From the NCBI GenBank assembly GCA_018267625.1, contig JAFDYC010000065.1:1-37802 (forward strand): a stretch of 37,802 bases of DNA, written 5' to 3'. Position 1 is the first letter of the stretch. Each line of letters opens with the position of its first letter. This DNA is from Bacteroidota bacterium (GTDB lineage: Bacteria > Bacteroidota > Bacteroidia > Chitinophagales > Chitinophagaceae). The notes beneath the pieces are model-generated. The model saw only the letters and a list, made by a program, of their open reading frames with translations. It ran no database searches and had not been told where the DNA came from. Shown here piece after piece: positions 1-9,239 of the stretch. A program made the position numbers and the translations under genes.

Positions 1-24
1 GATTGATGCCTTTCTCAAAAGGCT

Positions 25-56
25 TTCTTAAAGCTACTCAGAAGGAGCTTTAAGAA
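25..56. repeat. Strong hairpin in leftmost intergenic region
   Basis: Positions 25-35 (TTCTTAAAGCT) and 46-56 (AGCTTTAAGAA) form a perfect 11-base inverted repeat around a 10-base loop. It is downstream of the minus-strand purine nucleoside phosphorylase, whose stop is at 257, and about 200 bases beyond it. It could be a terminator stem, a regulator site or part of an interspersed repeat; it has no clear T-tract on either side. The rest of 1-256 shows no gene I can support. Confidence 0.45.
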
Positions 57-256
57 TCAGACGCGTGGCGAAGGAGTTTTGTTAGGAGCCGGGAGTGCTG
101 CGGCCTTGCATTCGCGGCCACCTGTTCCGAGAAAAGCTGAAAGGAGCTCAAGCCCCGCCGTGTGTAATCCTGAGCCAGTTCAGGACAAGCAGCAACGAAG
201 TTGCATCTGTAACGGTACGATGATGAAGAAAAAAGCCCCTGGTACACCCTCTTAAC

Positions 257-1078
257 TCAGGGCATCCGGCGCACTAATTCTGCCACTAACCCTGCGAGCC
301 TGGGGGCTGCTGCGTTCGCCGCAGCCAGCACTTCTTCATGGGTTATCTTATTCAGCTCATCGCGTATCCCGATGTCGGTGACGATGCTGGCACCAAAGAC
401 TTTCATCCCGCCATGTACGGCCACGATCACTTCCGGCACGGTGCTCATACCCACGAGGTCGGCACCGATGACGCGCAGCCAGCGATATTCGGCTCGGGTT
501 TCGAAACAGGGGCCTTGAACTCCTGCATACACACCCGTCTTGACATCCAGGCCTTGCTCACGGGCAATCTCCGTAGCGAGAGCCAGGAGTTGAAGGTTGA
601 ATGGCTCGCTCATATCCGGGAAGCGGGGGCCGAGGCGTTCATCGTTCGGGCCGCGAAGGGGTTGCTCGGGTTGCAGGTTGATCTGGTCGCGGATGAGGAC
701 TATGTCGCCCACACGGTAGTCCGGATGCATACCACCTGCTGCATTAGAGACGATCAGGCATTCGCAGCCGAGGGCTTTCATCACGCGCACGGGAAAGGTC
801 AGTTCTTCCATACTGTAGCCTTCGTAGTAATGAAAGCGCCCGGCCATCATTACGACGGGCACCTCGCCGAGCTTGCCCAGGATGAGCTTGCCGGCATGGC
901 CTTCTACGGTGCTTTTTGGGAAGTTGGGAACCTTATCGTAAGGGATAGCGGTTTCTGTTTTTACCACATCTACCAGGCCGCCCAGGCCGGAGCCGAGGAT
1001 AATGCCCACACGCGGACTGAGCGTGGTATTGCTGCGCAGGAATTCGGTGGTTTTTTGGATGCGGTCAAACAGGTTCAT
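257..1078 (-). CDS. Purine nucleoside phosphorylase (trimeric PNP/MTAP family)
   Basis: This 273-residue protein cleaves purine nucleosides with phosphate to base plus ribose-1-phosphate in cytoplasmic purine salvage. Family motifs appear in order: GSGLGG in the N-terminal phosphate-binding loop, EGHAGK, GRFHYYEGYS, NAAGG, GPCFETRAEY and VGMSTVPE. The length matches the 270-290 residues usual for the trimeric class. The reading frame is open for 52 codons further upstream, but that extension runs into the preceding gene and has no family character. I therefore start at the ATG at 1078 (MNLFDRIQ), 46 bases after the upstream gene's stop. It probably shares a transcript with that gene. Substrate preference (guanosine/inosine or broader) cannot be read from sequence. 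The assignment is firm; punA-type is likely, but I leave the symbol blank. Confidence 0.93.
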   Translation of the reverse strand: MNLFDRIQKTTEFLRSNTTLSPRVGIILGSGLGGLVDVVKTETAIPYDKVPNFPKSTVEGHAGKLILGKLGEVPVVMMAGRFHYYEGYSMEELTFPVRVMKALGCECLIVSNAAGGMHPDYRVGDIVLIRDQINLQPEQPLRGPNDERLGPRFPDMSEPFNLQLLALATEIAREQGLDVKTGVYAGVQGPCFETRAEYRWLRVIGADLVGMSTVPEVIVAVHGGMKVFGASIVTDIGIRDELNKITHEEVLAAANAAAPRLAGLVAELVRRMP

Positions 1079-1124
1079 AATACGAATAGGCGGTGTTGAA
1101 AAAGGAGAAATGGGAACGGTATGT

Positions 1125-1685
1125 TTATTCAAGAGGTTTCGGCTCATCGTAGCCCGGGTTGGGCAAATCGGTAAGTTCCTGGCTCCGGGTCTGGGTTTGT
1201 AAGGCACCAAAATGGCGTTGTTCCACCACTTCAATAGCTGCTTTCCGAGCCAGAGATTGCCCCACTAAGCTTTTGATACGCCCTCCTGCCATATTGAGGA
1301 CTGAATTTTTCTGACGAATACCGGCAAGGCTGCGGGCCAGCAACAGAAAACTCAGGCTGCAAAGAGCCATTAGCCCATAGCAGCAGAATCGAAGGATGAG
1401 CAAATCGTGTGCTTGCGTCTGCTGCAAACTGTGGCTGATGTTATCATCGAAAAGTAACGTGAACGGATAAATTCGATGTAGAAAGATGCAGGCTAGGAGT
1501 GCAGCAAAAAAGATGAGCCAGCAAATCAATTCACCAACGAGGATTAAGCTTTTTCCTGCAAGGCGCTGGATGGCCGGTTTGCGCAGCGAAACAGCCAGGG
1601 GTTGAAACCCGGCAACCTGCGATTCGATCCATTGCTTTTGCTCTTGAAACTCTTGAAGCAGATCATCCTGTAAACGACTGGACAT
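1125..1685 (-). CDS. Two-helix membrane protein of unknown function
   Basis: This 186-residue protein has a charged, glutamine-rich N-terminus that looks helical, then two hydrophobic segments at about residues 44-65 and 97-118, and a polar C-terminal tail ending in prolines and acids. The topology suggests an inner-membrane protein with both ends in the cytoplasm. I do not recognise the family. The start used is the ATG at 1685 (MSSRLQDD); an in-frame ATG nine codons upstream at 1712 is also possible. It lies 46 bases upstream of purine nucleoside phosphorylase on the same strand, so the two are probably co-transcribed, but this says little about function. Coding character is supported by regular amphipathic composition and absence of a competing frame. 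Confidence 0.7.
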   Translation of the reverse strand: MSSRLQDDLLQEFQEQKQWIESQVAGFQPLAVSLRKPAIQRLAGKSLILVGELICWLIFFAALLACIFLHRIYPFTLLFDDNISHSLQQTQAHDLLILRFCCYGLMALCSLSFLLLARSLAGIRQKNSVLNMAGGRIKSLVGQSLARKAAIEVVEQRHFGALQTQTRSQELTDLPNPGYDEPKPLE

Positions 1686-1832
1686 GGGAAAAAGGAAATT
1701 TTGAGCTTGCAAAATGCAACGGCCACTTTAATTCAACCGGAATAGTTGCCAACAGCCTCAATGAATGTATATAGTGATTGGCCAGTGTATTGAGATCCAG
1801 GTTTTAGACTCATACTGCGCATGCTCCTGCTT

Positions 1833-1840
1833 TACCTTCG
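1833..1840 (+). promoter_or_regulatory. Putative -7 promoter element for prfC (TACCTTCG)
   Basis: TACCTTCG fits a TANNTTCG variant of the Bacteroidota -7 consensus TANNTTTG. It is 77 bases upstream of the prfC ATG, on the same strand and in intergenic DNA. No clear TTG -33 element is present at the usual spacing, so this is an inference from the motif and its recurrence in this window. Confidence 0.4.
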
Positions 1841-1917
1841 CGCCCAATTTTTGATTTTGCCTATTCGGCTTATCGCAGACCTTGCCTGTAAAGTCTGACA
1901 GCATTTTGATAGCACCC

Positions 1918-3507
1918 ATGTACGAAAAAGAAATCGCCCGTCGCCGCAGCTTTGCCATCATCTCTCACCCGGATGCCGGTAAGACTACGCTTACTGAAAA
2001 GCTCCTGCTCTTTGGTGGGGCCATCCAGGTAGCGGGTGCAGTGAAGAGCAATAAAATAAAGAAGCATGCTACAAGTGACTTCATGGAAATCGAACGCCAG
2101 CGCGGCATCTCAGTAGCTACTTCGGTGATGAGTTTTGAGTATCAGGATGTGCTCATCAACCTTTTGGACACGCCCGGCCACAAAGATTTTGCGGAAGACA
2201 CGTACCGCACCCTGACGGCTGTGGACTCAGTAATCCTGGTCATTGACTCCGTGAATGGAGTGGAGGAACAAACCCGCAGGTTGATGGAAGTATGCCGCAT
2301 GCGAGATACACCGGTCATCGTCTTCATCAATAAAATGGATCGGGACGGCAAGCTGCCTTTCGACTTGCTGGATGAAATTGAGAAGGAGCTGAAGATTTCA
2401 CTGCACCCTATGTCCTGGCCCATCAATAATGGTAAAGAGTTCAAGGGCGTGTACAACCTGCATGACCGAAGCCTGCTGCTTTTCACTCCGGGGCAGAAAA
2501 TCAGTGAGGAAAACTCCTTTCCCATTGCAGTACTCAGCGATGCGCTCTTAGATAAAAAAGTAGGAGAAAGGGATGCCCTTCAACTAAGGGAAGATGTGGA
2601 ACTGCTGGAAGGCGTGTATGGGGCCTTAGACTTACAAGCCTATCTGGGCGGGCAAATCGCTCCTGTGTTCTTTGGCTCTGCCGTCAACAATTTTGGCGTA
2701 AAGGAACTGTTAGACACGTTTATCCAGATTGCACCGAAGCCACTGGGCCGGCAAACAGACAAGCGCTTTGTAGCGCCGGAAGAAGAAAAATTTACCGGGT
2801 TTATTTTCAAGATTCACGCAAACCTGGACCCGCGCCACCGCGACCGGATTGCCTTCCTTCGGGTATGCTCCGGACGCTTTGCCCGCAACACCTACTACAA
2901 ACACACCCGCCTGGAAAAAGACATCCGTTTTTCCAATCCTTATTCCTTTTTAGCCCGCGAAAAAGACGTGATCGAAGAAGCCTACCCAGGCGATGTGGTG
3001 GGCCTTTTTGATACCGGAAATTTCAAAATAGGGGATACCCTTACTCAGGGTGAACTGCTTCAGTTCACCGGCATCCCGACCTTCTCTCCGGAAATCTTCC
3101 GCGAGCTGGTGAACAAAGACCCGATGAAGACCAAACAGCTTGAAAAAGGGATCCGTCAGCTAACCGATGAAGGGGTGGCACAATTATTCACCCAACATGG
3201 CGGCATTCGAAAGGTTATTGGTTGTGTGGGCGATTTGCAGTTTGAAGTGATTCAATACCGCCTCTTGCAGGAGTATGGGGCCAGTTGCGCCTTCATGCCA
3301 CTCAGCTTCTACAAAGCCTGCTGGATCACAGGCGACAAAAAGAAAGTAGAAGAATTTGTCCGCTTCAAGCAAGCTAATGTGATGGAAGACAAGGACGGAA
3401 ACTTAGTGTACCTGGCCCAGAGCGAATGGTACCTCAATACGGAGCGCCAAAATAACCCTGACATTGAATTCCACTTTACCAGCGAATTCAAAACAGAGCA
3501 GTACTAA
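1918..3507 (+). CDS. prfC: Peptide chain release factor 3
   Basis: RF3 is a translational GTPase that removes RF1/RF2 from the ribosome after peptide release. The protein has 529 residues, the same length as the E. coli protein. GTPase motifs are clear: SHPDAGKTT (G1), the [12 protein letters not shown] switch I region, DTPGHKDF (G3) and NKMD (G4). A domain II beta-barrel and an RF3 C-terminal domain follow, with sequences such as [19 protein letters not shown] and [12 protein letters not shown]. The open frame starts 12 codons earlier, but the ATG at 1918 ([12 protein letters not shown]) gives the family start. It has a 200-base upstream region carrying a -7-like motif. pyrB follows 74 bases downstream, and has its own -7-like motif. 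Identification is secure because EF-G and LepA differ in the sequence around switch I and in length. Confidence 0.96.
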   Translation: MYEKEIARRRSFAIISHPDAGKTTLTEKLLLFGGAIQVAGAVKSNKIKKHATSDFMEIERQRGISVATSVMSFEYQDVLINLLDTPGHKDFAEDTYRTLTAVDSVILVIDSVNGVEEQTRRLMEVCRMRDTPVIVFINKMDRDGKLPFDLLDEIEKELKISLHPMSWPINNGKEFKGVYNLHDRSLLLFTPGQKISEENSFPIAVLSDALLDKKVGERDALQLREDVELLEGVYGALDLQAYLGGQIAPVFFGSAVNNFGVKELLDTFIQIAPKPLGRQTDKRFVAPEEEKFTGFIFKIHANLDPRHRDRIAFLRVCSGRFARNTYYKHTRLEKDIRFSNPYSFLAREKDVIEEAYPGDVVGLFDTGNFKIGDTLTQGELLQFTGIPTFSPEIFRELVNKDPMKTKQLEKGIRQLTDEGVAQLFTQHGGIRKVIGCVGDLQFEVIQYRLLQEYGASCAFMPLSFYKACWITGDKKKVEEFVRFKQANVMEDKDGNLVYLAQSEWYLNTERQNNPDIEFHFTSEFKTEQY

Positions 3508-3569
3508 ACAAGAAATTATTAGTGTGGAAAAGGCCGAAAAGCAGACCAGCTCTGTTGCTGTGTGTCCGC

Positions 3570-3577
3570 TAATTTCG
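3570..3577 (+). promoter_or_regulatory. Putative -7 element for pyrB (TAATTTCG), leaderless spacing
   Basis: TAATTTCG fits TANNTTCG and ends only four bases before the pyrB ATG. If it acts as a -7 element, transcription would begin at or next to the start codon, giving a leaderless message. No obvious -33 TTG is seen at standard spacing. Confidence 0.4.
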
Positions 3578-3581
3578 CCGC

Positions 3582-4508
3582 ATGGCGCTTTCGGTAAAAC
3601 ACCTGCTCGGCATCAGAGAGCTTTCCCTTGACGATATCCACACCATTTTTCAGGCAGCAGACCGGTTTAAGGAAGTGTTGCAGCAGCCAATAAAAAAAGT
3701 ACCGGCCCTGCGCGATACCACTATTGCAAACATTTTTTTCGAGAACTCTACCCGTACCCGCATTTCTTTTGAGCTGGCGCAAAAACGGCTCTCTGCGGAC
3801 GTGGTGAATTTCTCTGCCTCCGGTTCATCGGTTTCAAAAGGAGAAACGCTCATTGATACGGTACACAACATCCTGGCGATGAAAGTGGACATGGTGGTGA
3901 TGCGCCATTCGTCCTCGGGTGCCCCCTGGTTTCTGGCCCGCCATACAGACGCAGCCATCATTAATGCAGGCGATGGCACCAATGAACATCCCACACAAGC
4001 CCTGCTGGATGCTTTTTCGATGCGAGAAAAATTGGGCGATTTAAAGGGCCGCCGTGTTGCGATCATCGGCGACATCATGCACTCTCGGGTGGCACTATCG
4101 AATATTTACTGCCTCGGGAAACTAGGTGCAGAATTGATGGTCTGCGGCCCACCTACATTAATCCCAAAAGGCATCGAAGAGATGGGAGTGCGTGTGGAAT
4201 ATGATGTTCGCAAGGCGCTGCAATGGTGCGAGGTAGCCAATGTGTTGCGCATTCAGCTTGAAAGGCAAAACAAGCCACTCTTTTCTACGCTGCGCGAATA
4301 TGCCTTGTATTATGGCATCAACCGAGACATGATGCAATCCTTAGAGCAAGAAGTCATCATCATGCACCCGGGTCCCATCAACCGGGGCGTAGAATTGGCC
4401 AGCGATGTGGCAGATAGTTCCAGCTCCATCATCCTGGACCAAGTGCAGAACGGAGTGGCCATCCGCATGGCTGTGGTGTATTTGCTGAGCGGCACGACCC
4501 AGGCCTGA
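3582..4508 (+). CDS. pyrB: Aspartate carbamoyltransferase, catalytic chain
   Basis: PyrB condenses carbamoyl phosphate and aspartate to N-carbamoyl-aspartate, the committed step of de novo pyrimidine synthesis, as a cytoplasmic trimer. The 308-residue protein has the carbamoyl-phosphate loop FENSTRTR at residues 53-60, the HPTQ motif near residue 133 and PGPINRG near the C-terminus. Length is typical of stand-alone catalytic chains. No regulatory subunit gene (pyrI) is nearby. PyrR, which often adjoins pyrB, is instead about 25 kb away at 29803. The gene starts 74 bases after prfC and has a -7-like motif immediately before its ATG, so it may be transcribed separately. Its stop is 25 bases from the stop of the convergent pirin gene. 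The sequence GDIMHSRVA and the HPTQ motif favour ATCase over ornithine carbamoyltransferase. Confidence 0.96.
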   Translation: MALSVKHLLGIRELSLDDIHTIFQAADRFKEVLQQPIKKVPALRDTTIANIFFENSTRTRISFELAQKRLSADVVNFSASGSSVSKGETLIDTVHNILAMKVDMVVMRHSSSGAPWFLARHTDAAIINAGDGTNEHPTQALLDAFSMREKLGDLKGRRVAIIGDIMHSRVALSNIYCLGKLGAELMVCGPPTLIPKGIEEMGVRVEYDVRKALQWCEVANVLRIQLERQNKPLFSTLREYALYYGINRDMMQSLEQEVIIMHPGPINRGVELASDVADSSSSIILDQVQNGVAIRMAVVYLLSGTTQA

Positions 4509-4533
4509 GTCCAGACGCCCAGAAAAATTCCTT

Positions 4534-5451
4534 TCAGGACAAAGGCTCAGGGGCAGGTGCGCTGGCAGCGGGACGGGAGCGGTCTTCCGGCAGTGGAATG
4601 AACTCGTTATTGTCGTTGGGCGGAAGGATGATTCGCCCCGCTTTCCAATCAGCCTTTGCCTGCTCAATGCGTTCCTGACGGGAGGAAACGAAATTCCACC
4701 AGATAAACCGCTGCCCTAAAGGCTCGCCCCCCAACATCATCAGGGTGCTGGCTTCGTAAGCAAGAATGCCGGGGGCTTCGTGTGGTCCAAAAACCAGCAT
4801 CTGTCCCGGGGTGTATCGGATACCTGCCACTTCAAGGCAGCCTCGAACGATATATAGGCCCCGCTCGGGATATTCAACCGGCAAGTTGATGCGGGCACCG
4901 GCATCCAGATGGATGTGCAAGTAGAAGAGCGGTGAATGGGTTTTCACTTCAGAACGTAGCCCATAGGCAGTGCCGGCAATCAGCCGCATCCAGATGCCTT
5001 TATCATCAAAAAAAGCAAGGTGTTCCGGTTTGTAATTCTTGAAATCAGGTTCTGCTTCTTCGGCAAATTCGGGGAGGGCAACCCAGGTTTGAATCATTTC
5101 GAGGCGGCCACCGGCCAGGGCTTCCGGATCTTCAAAGCGTTCGGAATGTGCAATTCCCTTGCCTGCGGTCATCCAGTTTACCTCACCAGGTCGAATTACT
5201 TGCTGCACACCGAGGCTGTCGCGGTGGGTCACCTGGCCGCCGAGCAGGTAGCTGACGGTTGACAAACCAATGTGGGGGTGGGGTAATACGTCTAAGTCAG
5301 AGCTTGGGGAAGGAGCGGATGTGACGGGGCCGGCATGGTCCATGAAAATGAAAGGGCCAACCATACGTCGTTGCCGAAAGGGGAGGATGCGTTTCACGGT
5401 AAGCCCGGTGCTCAGTGCGGCCTGACGAGCTTCGATAATAAGCTGGGGCAT
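4534..5451 (-). CDS. Pirin family protein (cupin; possible quercetinase-type)
   Basis: This 305-residue protein has the bicupin architecture of pirins. The N-terminal cupin contains HPHIGLSTVSYLL and THRDSLG, which supply the usual metal-binding histidines, followed by MTAGKGIAHSERF with the fourth ligand region. The C-terminal pirin domain includes YRERGL-like sequence around YPERGLYIVRG and a GPHEAPGIL segment. Family members are cytoplasmic iron-binding proteins; some have quercetin 2,3-dioxygenase activity in vitro, but the physiological substrate is usually unknown. The start at 5451 (MPQLIIEARQA) is the family N-terminus. It converges on pyrB with 25 bases between stops and has a 230-base upstream region in which I see no clear promoter. 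Nothing around it identifies a pathway. Confidence 0.9.
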   Translation of the reverse strand: MPQLIIEARQAALSTGLTVKRILPFRQRRMVGPFIFMDHAGPVTSAPSPSSDLDVLPHPHIGLSTVSYLLGGQVTHRDSLGVQQVIRPGEVNWMTAGKGIAHSERFEDPEALAGGRLEMIQTWVALPEFAEEAEPDFKNYKPEHLAFFDDKGIWMRLIAGTAYGLRSEVKTHSPLFYLHIHLDAGARINLPVEYPERGLYIVRGCLEVAGIRYTPGQMLVFGPHEAPGILAYEASTLMMLGGEPLGQRFIWWNFVSSRQERIEQAKADWKAGRIILPPNDNNEFIPLPEDRSRPAASAPAPEPLS

Positions 5452-5680
5452 GAAGGAATCGTTGTAGGAAAGACGGGGATCACGTTGTAGTGTTTCGCCT
5501 GATGCCGCTTCCTAAAAATTCTGTGCCGTAAGATTTAGTCTTTTCCGCAGATAGCAGGTAATAAACTGAACCCTTAGGGCTGCAAACCTGAAAAAGAGTT
5601 CAGGGCCGGCAGCAACAAAGTCTCTTAGAAGATGAAAGCTGAAAACCAAAAAAACAAAAAAGACTTACGAGCCTGAATAA

Positions 5681-6448
5681 TTATTGCCCAACCGAGCAAT
5701 TCAGGTTGCGTTTGCGCTGTCCATCGGTCATCTCTACGTTGGCGCATTGGAATACAAAGCGCTGGAGGGAATCTATCAGGAACTGCCCGGTAGCAGGCCC
5801 GCTGTTACCGTTAGTTTGCTTGCCCGTGGCACTCCAGATCCCGGCCCCATCGTAGATCGTGATTTGCATATTGCCTTTCAGACTGTCGGGAGAGATGCTG
5901 AAGCTTGCATTTTTTGTAGGAAGGGCCACGCCTTCTGGAAAGGAAAGCCGCAATACGGCATAGTTGGTAGCGGTGATACGGATGAAAGCGTAGGAACCCG
6001 AGCTGCTTTTATCCACATACAACTTGCGGTACACATCCGCTCCTAGTTGCCAGCCGTTGTAAAAGGGTATAGTGAGCTTGAAGTCGTAGCTCCGTTCACC
6101 AGAATGTCCTTTGCCACGCAGTTTGATGGAGTATGTGCCCCCATTTCCAGAATAATCTGTGTAAAGGTTGAGTGTGGAGTTAAAGCTGGTGATGCCTTCA
6201 CGGGGAGAAAAGGAGGCGGTTACGCCTTGTGGCAACATGTCTAACGAAAGAGCAACCGTGTCTTTAGTTCCGCCGGTAGGCACCACCGCCAGTGGCAGGC
6301 TGACTTGCCCCGTGGCACTGGCGCTCAAGTCCACATCATGAATACCCGTGATGTTGAAGTTTCCGGTTTGTGGGTCGCTGGGGCTATCAGTTTTTGTGCA
6401 GGAGAGTGCAAAAGCGGAAATGAAAAGCAAAAAATAAAAGGGTCTCAT
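5681..6448 (-). CDS. Putative lipoprotein of unknown function
   Basis: This 255-residue protein begins with a short basic and hydrophobic leader followed by SAFALSC at residues 11-17, a plausible though non-canonical lipobox, and then TKTDS, as expected just after an acylated cysteine. The mature part is rich in serine, threonine and glycine with alternating hydrophobic residues, suggesting beta-sandwich domains. A segment at about residues 40-125 resembles a bacterial Ig-like fold (repeated LPLAV, TASFSP, GTYSIKLRGKG), but this is a fold-level impression. I do not recognise the family. Start choices are the ATG at 6448 (MRPFYF) or the one at 6454 two codons upstream; the open frame further upstream lacks signal-peptide character. 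It probably sits in the outer membrane or periplasm. Confidence 0.65.
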   Translation of the reverse strand: MRPFYFLLFISAFALSCTKTDSPSDPQTGNFNITGIHDVDLSASATGQVSLPLAVVPTGGTKDTVALSLDMLPQGVTASFSPREGITSFNSTLNLYTDYSGNGGTYSIKLRGKGHSGERSYDFKLTIPFYNGWQLGADVYRKLYVDKSSSGSYAFIRITATNYAVLRLSFPEGVALPTKNASFSISPDSLKGNMQITIYDGAGIWSATGKQTNGNSGPATGQFLIDSLQRFVFQCANVEMTDGQRKRNLNCSVGQ

Positions 6449-6697
6449 AAGCATATTGCCGGGCTTAGCGTGGCGAAAGCTTGCAAAATAACGCGGAATT
6501 GAACGGCAGATTGCCCAGGGGGCCATGCCGGGAAAGCTTTGCGGAGTAAGGCTGTATTTGTACCACTAAAAGGCTGGTATGATTTTTCTTTTGAAGCCGA
6601 AACGTTTTGTTGCAGCCTACAGTTTTCATTTTTGTCCCCGCCTGCATCTCACTGAAATTCCCCCATAGACCTACACCCAAATAAGGAACATCTGCCC

Positions 6698-8071
6698 ATG
6701 CCGATAAAACTTCAAAACTGGTGGTTCACCACATTATTAGGTACGGAAGAAGCCATCCTGCCGCCGCTTGAAAAAGACATAGAGGCGGATGTCGTCATCG
6801 TGGGTGCCGGTGCTGCGGGGCTATCGGCTGCTTATGGATTTATTGGGAAGGGCTTGAAAGTAGTGCTGCTCGAGAAAAACATCTGCGGCGGTGACACCTC
6901 TGGAAAAAGTGCAGGCTTCCTGACTCCCGACAGTGAGCTGGAGCTGTCGCAATTGCTTCGTCGCTTTGGCATCACCGGGGCTGCCGACCTGTGGCATGTG
7001 GCGACGAGCGGAGTGGAGATGATGAAAGAGCGCATTCAAAAGCATGGAATGGAATGTGATTTCCAGGTTCAGGATAGCTTGTATCTGGGATTAGAAAAAT
7101 CGGGCTGGGAAGCGGTGCAGGAAGAAGTGGCATCCAGAAAACTACTTGGCTTTGACCAGATACTTTATACCAAAGAGCAATTGAAAGGAATTATCGGTTC
7201 AGATGCCTACTCAGGAGCAGTGCGGTATGCGGGCACTTATGGGGTGGATGCCTTGCTGTTTTGCCAGGGCATGAAAAAGCTATTACTGGAAAACAGTATT
7301 CAGATTTACGAGTCATCTGAAGTTGAAAAAATTGAAGACCATAAAGTGAGTACCCATTTGGGTTCGGTGAAAGCAGGGCAGGTGATTTTCTGTGCCGACA
7401 AGCTTCAAACCCAACTGACCCACTTTGCCAACAATGTCTATCATGCGCAGACTTTCCTTTCCGTAAGCGAGCCATTAGGCGATAAAGAGCTGAACCAGAT
7501 GTTTCCCAATGGTCGTTTTCAATGCTGGGACAGTGATGTGGTGTATAGCTACTTCCGGCTGTTGGGGACAGACCGTTTGCTCTTGGGCGGAGGAGATATG
7601 CGCACCACTTTTTCGGCTAATGACCTCAATTCTTCCCGGGTGATTGAGCATGTCATCAAGAAGTTCAAAGAGAAATTTCCCATGCTGCAGGATTTGGAAT
7701 TCGTCCAGTACTGGCCGGGCCGAATTGATTGCACCCGCGACCTACTACCCACCGTTGCACGCGAGGAAAGCCAGCCCTGGCTTCATTTTGTCTTAGGTTG
7801 TGTAGGCCTTCCCTGGGCTACGTTCTGCGGCGATTTTGCAGCACGTCATGCCTATGATGATTCTGCCTGCGACGACCATCATTACTACGAATACTTCCGC
7901 CCCGACCGGGAATTTTTTGTTCCCCTCTGGTTAGAGAAAATCCTGGGGAAACAATTGGTGTTCTCCATCAATAATGGCTGGGCGAAGTATTACCAGAAAG
8001 ACGTGAATACGGAAGCAACGCGGCAAATAACCCGCAGACGGGAAGCCGAAAATGCCCGGCACAACCAATAA
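6698..8071 (+). CDS. FAD-dependent oxidoreductase, DAO family
   Basis: This 457-residue protein has an N-terminal Rossmann FAD-binding motif, VVIVGAGAAGLSAAYGF at about residues 33-49, followed by LLEKN and a GDTSGKSAGF stretch typical of the D-amino-acid-oxidase superfamily (GlpD, PuuB/OrdL, GlyOx). Later features include GTYGVDALLFCQGM, a second FAD-contacting region LLLGGGDMRTTF, and WPGRIDCTRDLLPTV with VGLPWATFCGD near the C-terminus. The overall pattern is closest to PuuB/OrdL-like amine or amino-acid oxidases, but no Rieske domain follows and the substrate cannot be assigned. The ATG at 6698 is used because the Rossmann motif lies at the usual distance. A CATTTTTG motif at 6627-6634 may be its promoter. 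It is predicted to be cytoplasmic, although such proteins can be membrane-associated. Confidence 0.85.
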   Translation: MPIKLQNWWFTTLLGTEEAILPPLEKDIEADVVIVGAGAAGLSAAYGFIGKGLKVVLLEKNICGGDTSGKSAGFLTPDSELELSQLLRRFGITGAADLWHVATSGVEMMKERIQKHGMECDFQVQDSLYLGLEKSGWEAVQEEVASRKLLGFDQILYTKEQLKGIIGSDAYSGAVRYAGTYGVDALLFCQGMKKLLLENSIQIYESSEVEKIEDHKVSTHLGSVKAGQVIFCADKLQTQLTHFANNVYHAQTFLSVSEPLGDKELNQMFPNGRFQCWDSDVVYSYFRLLGTDRLLLGGGDMRTTFSANDLNSSRVIEHVIKKFKEKFPMLQDLEFVQYWPGRIDCTRDLLPTVAREESQPWLHFVLGCVGLPWATFCGDFAARHAYDDSACDDHHYYEYFRPDREFFVPLWLEKILGKQLVFSINNGWAKYYQKDVNTEATRQITRRREAENARHNQ

Positions 8072-8129
8072 AGTTTCAAGCAGGAATCGGAGGCAGACTG
8101 TAGAACCGGCCAATTTTTTGCGAAAGCTG

Positions 8130-9179
8130 TCAGCGGCTGGTGTCTTTAGTGCGGAATGCACGCAGCCTTCCCTTGGATTTATTGAACGCCTTGACGCCTT
8201 CAGCCTTTCGCTGGGCCGCAATTCTGGAACGCTCTGCTCCGGGCAACTGCCATTCTTCTACGCAGGCATCGCTGCAACAGCCTTTCATTTTCTCAGCGCA
8301 GTCGGCACATTGGATGAACAGCATATGACAGGCATCGTTGGCGCAGTTTACGTGCGTGTCCGCAGGTGCTCCGCATTGGTGGCAATGAGCAATCACATCC
8401 TCACTGATGCGTTCGCCCATGCGCTCATCAAACACGAAATTTTTGCCTACAAACTTGATGGGTAAGCCTTGTTCTTTCGCCTGACGCGTATATTCTATGA
8501 TGCCGCCTTCCAGTTGAAAGACGTTTGTGAAGCCATGATGCCGCATGTAGGCACTGGCTTTTTCACAGCGAATGCCGCCAGTACAATACATGATTATAGG
8601 CGCGTCCTTTTTGTCCTGTAACATAGAGGCCGCCATCGGCAATTGCTCACGAAACGTGTCAGAAGGCACTTCAAGAGCCTGATCAAAATGGCCCACTTCA
8701 AACTCGTAGTGGTTGCGCATATCTACGATAATAGTACCCGCTTCTTCCGCCAGCTTGTTGAATTCTGCTGCTTTTAAATGATGTCCACCGTTGGCGGGAT
8801 TGAAGCCTGGGTCGTCAATGCCGTCAGCTACAATCTTTGGTCGCACTTTGATGCGCAGCACCCAAAATGATTTCCCGTTATCATCCACAGCGATGTTGAG
8901 ACGGATACCGTACATCTCCGGATAGCTGTACAGGACGCTCCGAAAAGCATCGAGCTGCGAGCCTGGCACGGAAATCTGCCCGTTGATGCCTTCGGAAGCC
9001 ACATAGATGCGCCCGAATACATGAAGCTCATTTAGCTGTTGCCACAACCGATCCCGGAAGGCCTGAGGCTCGGCAATACAAAAATATTTGTAAAAAGAAA
9101 TGGTGGTGCGTGGCTCTGATTCGGCCAGCATCCGGCGCTTCAATTCTTCGTTGTTGACTCGGTTATGCAGGAGTGACAT
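8130..9179 (-). CDS. trhO: tRNA uridine(34) hydroxylase (rhodanese family, YceA type)
   Basis: TrhO makes 5-hydroxyuridine at the wobble position of certain tRNAs using oxygen. The 349-residue protein shows the family layout: an N-terminal acylphosphatase-like domain with YKYFCIAEP and [13 protein letters not shown], a rhodanese domain with [13 protein letters not shown] and the catalytic loop [15 protein letters not shown], and a cysteine-rich C-terminal region of several Cys pairs ([28 protein letters not shown]). The ATG at 9179 matches the family start, MSLLHNR. It stands between a DAO-family oxidoreductase that converges on it (58-base gap) and the PspC gene upstream on the same strand, 60 bases away. 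Other names for the family are YceA and UPF0176. Confidence is high. Confidence 0.93.
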   Translation of the reverse strand: MSLLHNRVNNEELKRRMLAESEPRTTISFYKYFCIAEPQAFRDRLWQQLNELHVFGRIYVASEGINGQISVPGSQLDAFRSVLYSYPEMYGIRLNIAVDDNGKSFWVLRIKVRPKIVADGIDDPGFNPANGGHHLKAAEFNKLAEEAGTIIVDMRNHYEFEVGHFDQALEVPSDTFREQLPMAASMLQDKKDAPIIMYCTGGIRCEKASAYMRHHGFTNVFQLEGGIIEYTRQAKEQGLPIKFVGKNFVFDERMGERISEDVIAHCHQCGAPADTHVNCANDACHMLFIQCADCAEKMKGCCSDACVEEWQLPGAERSRIAAQRKAEGVKAFNKSKGRLRAFRTKDTSR

Positions 9180-9239
9180 GTGTTTGTATTATGCTTTTGC
9201 AGGAAGCAGCAAAACAGCAATGTTTTTAATAGGAAAAAA

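Noticed and set aside
50..247. 65-codon minus-strand frame at the left edge
   Set aside because: No leader, no family match and no ribosome-binding context. Described as intergenic; could belong to a repeat.
338..1099. 253-codon plus-strand frame
   Set aside because: It is antisense to purine nucleoside phosphorylase, and its composition mirrors the real gene's codon pattern. The minus-strand frame carries clear family motifs.
4530..4545. CCTTT..AAAGG inverted repeat between pyrB and pirin
   Set aside because: Only five base pairs with no T-tract; too weak to call a terminator.
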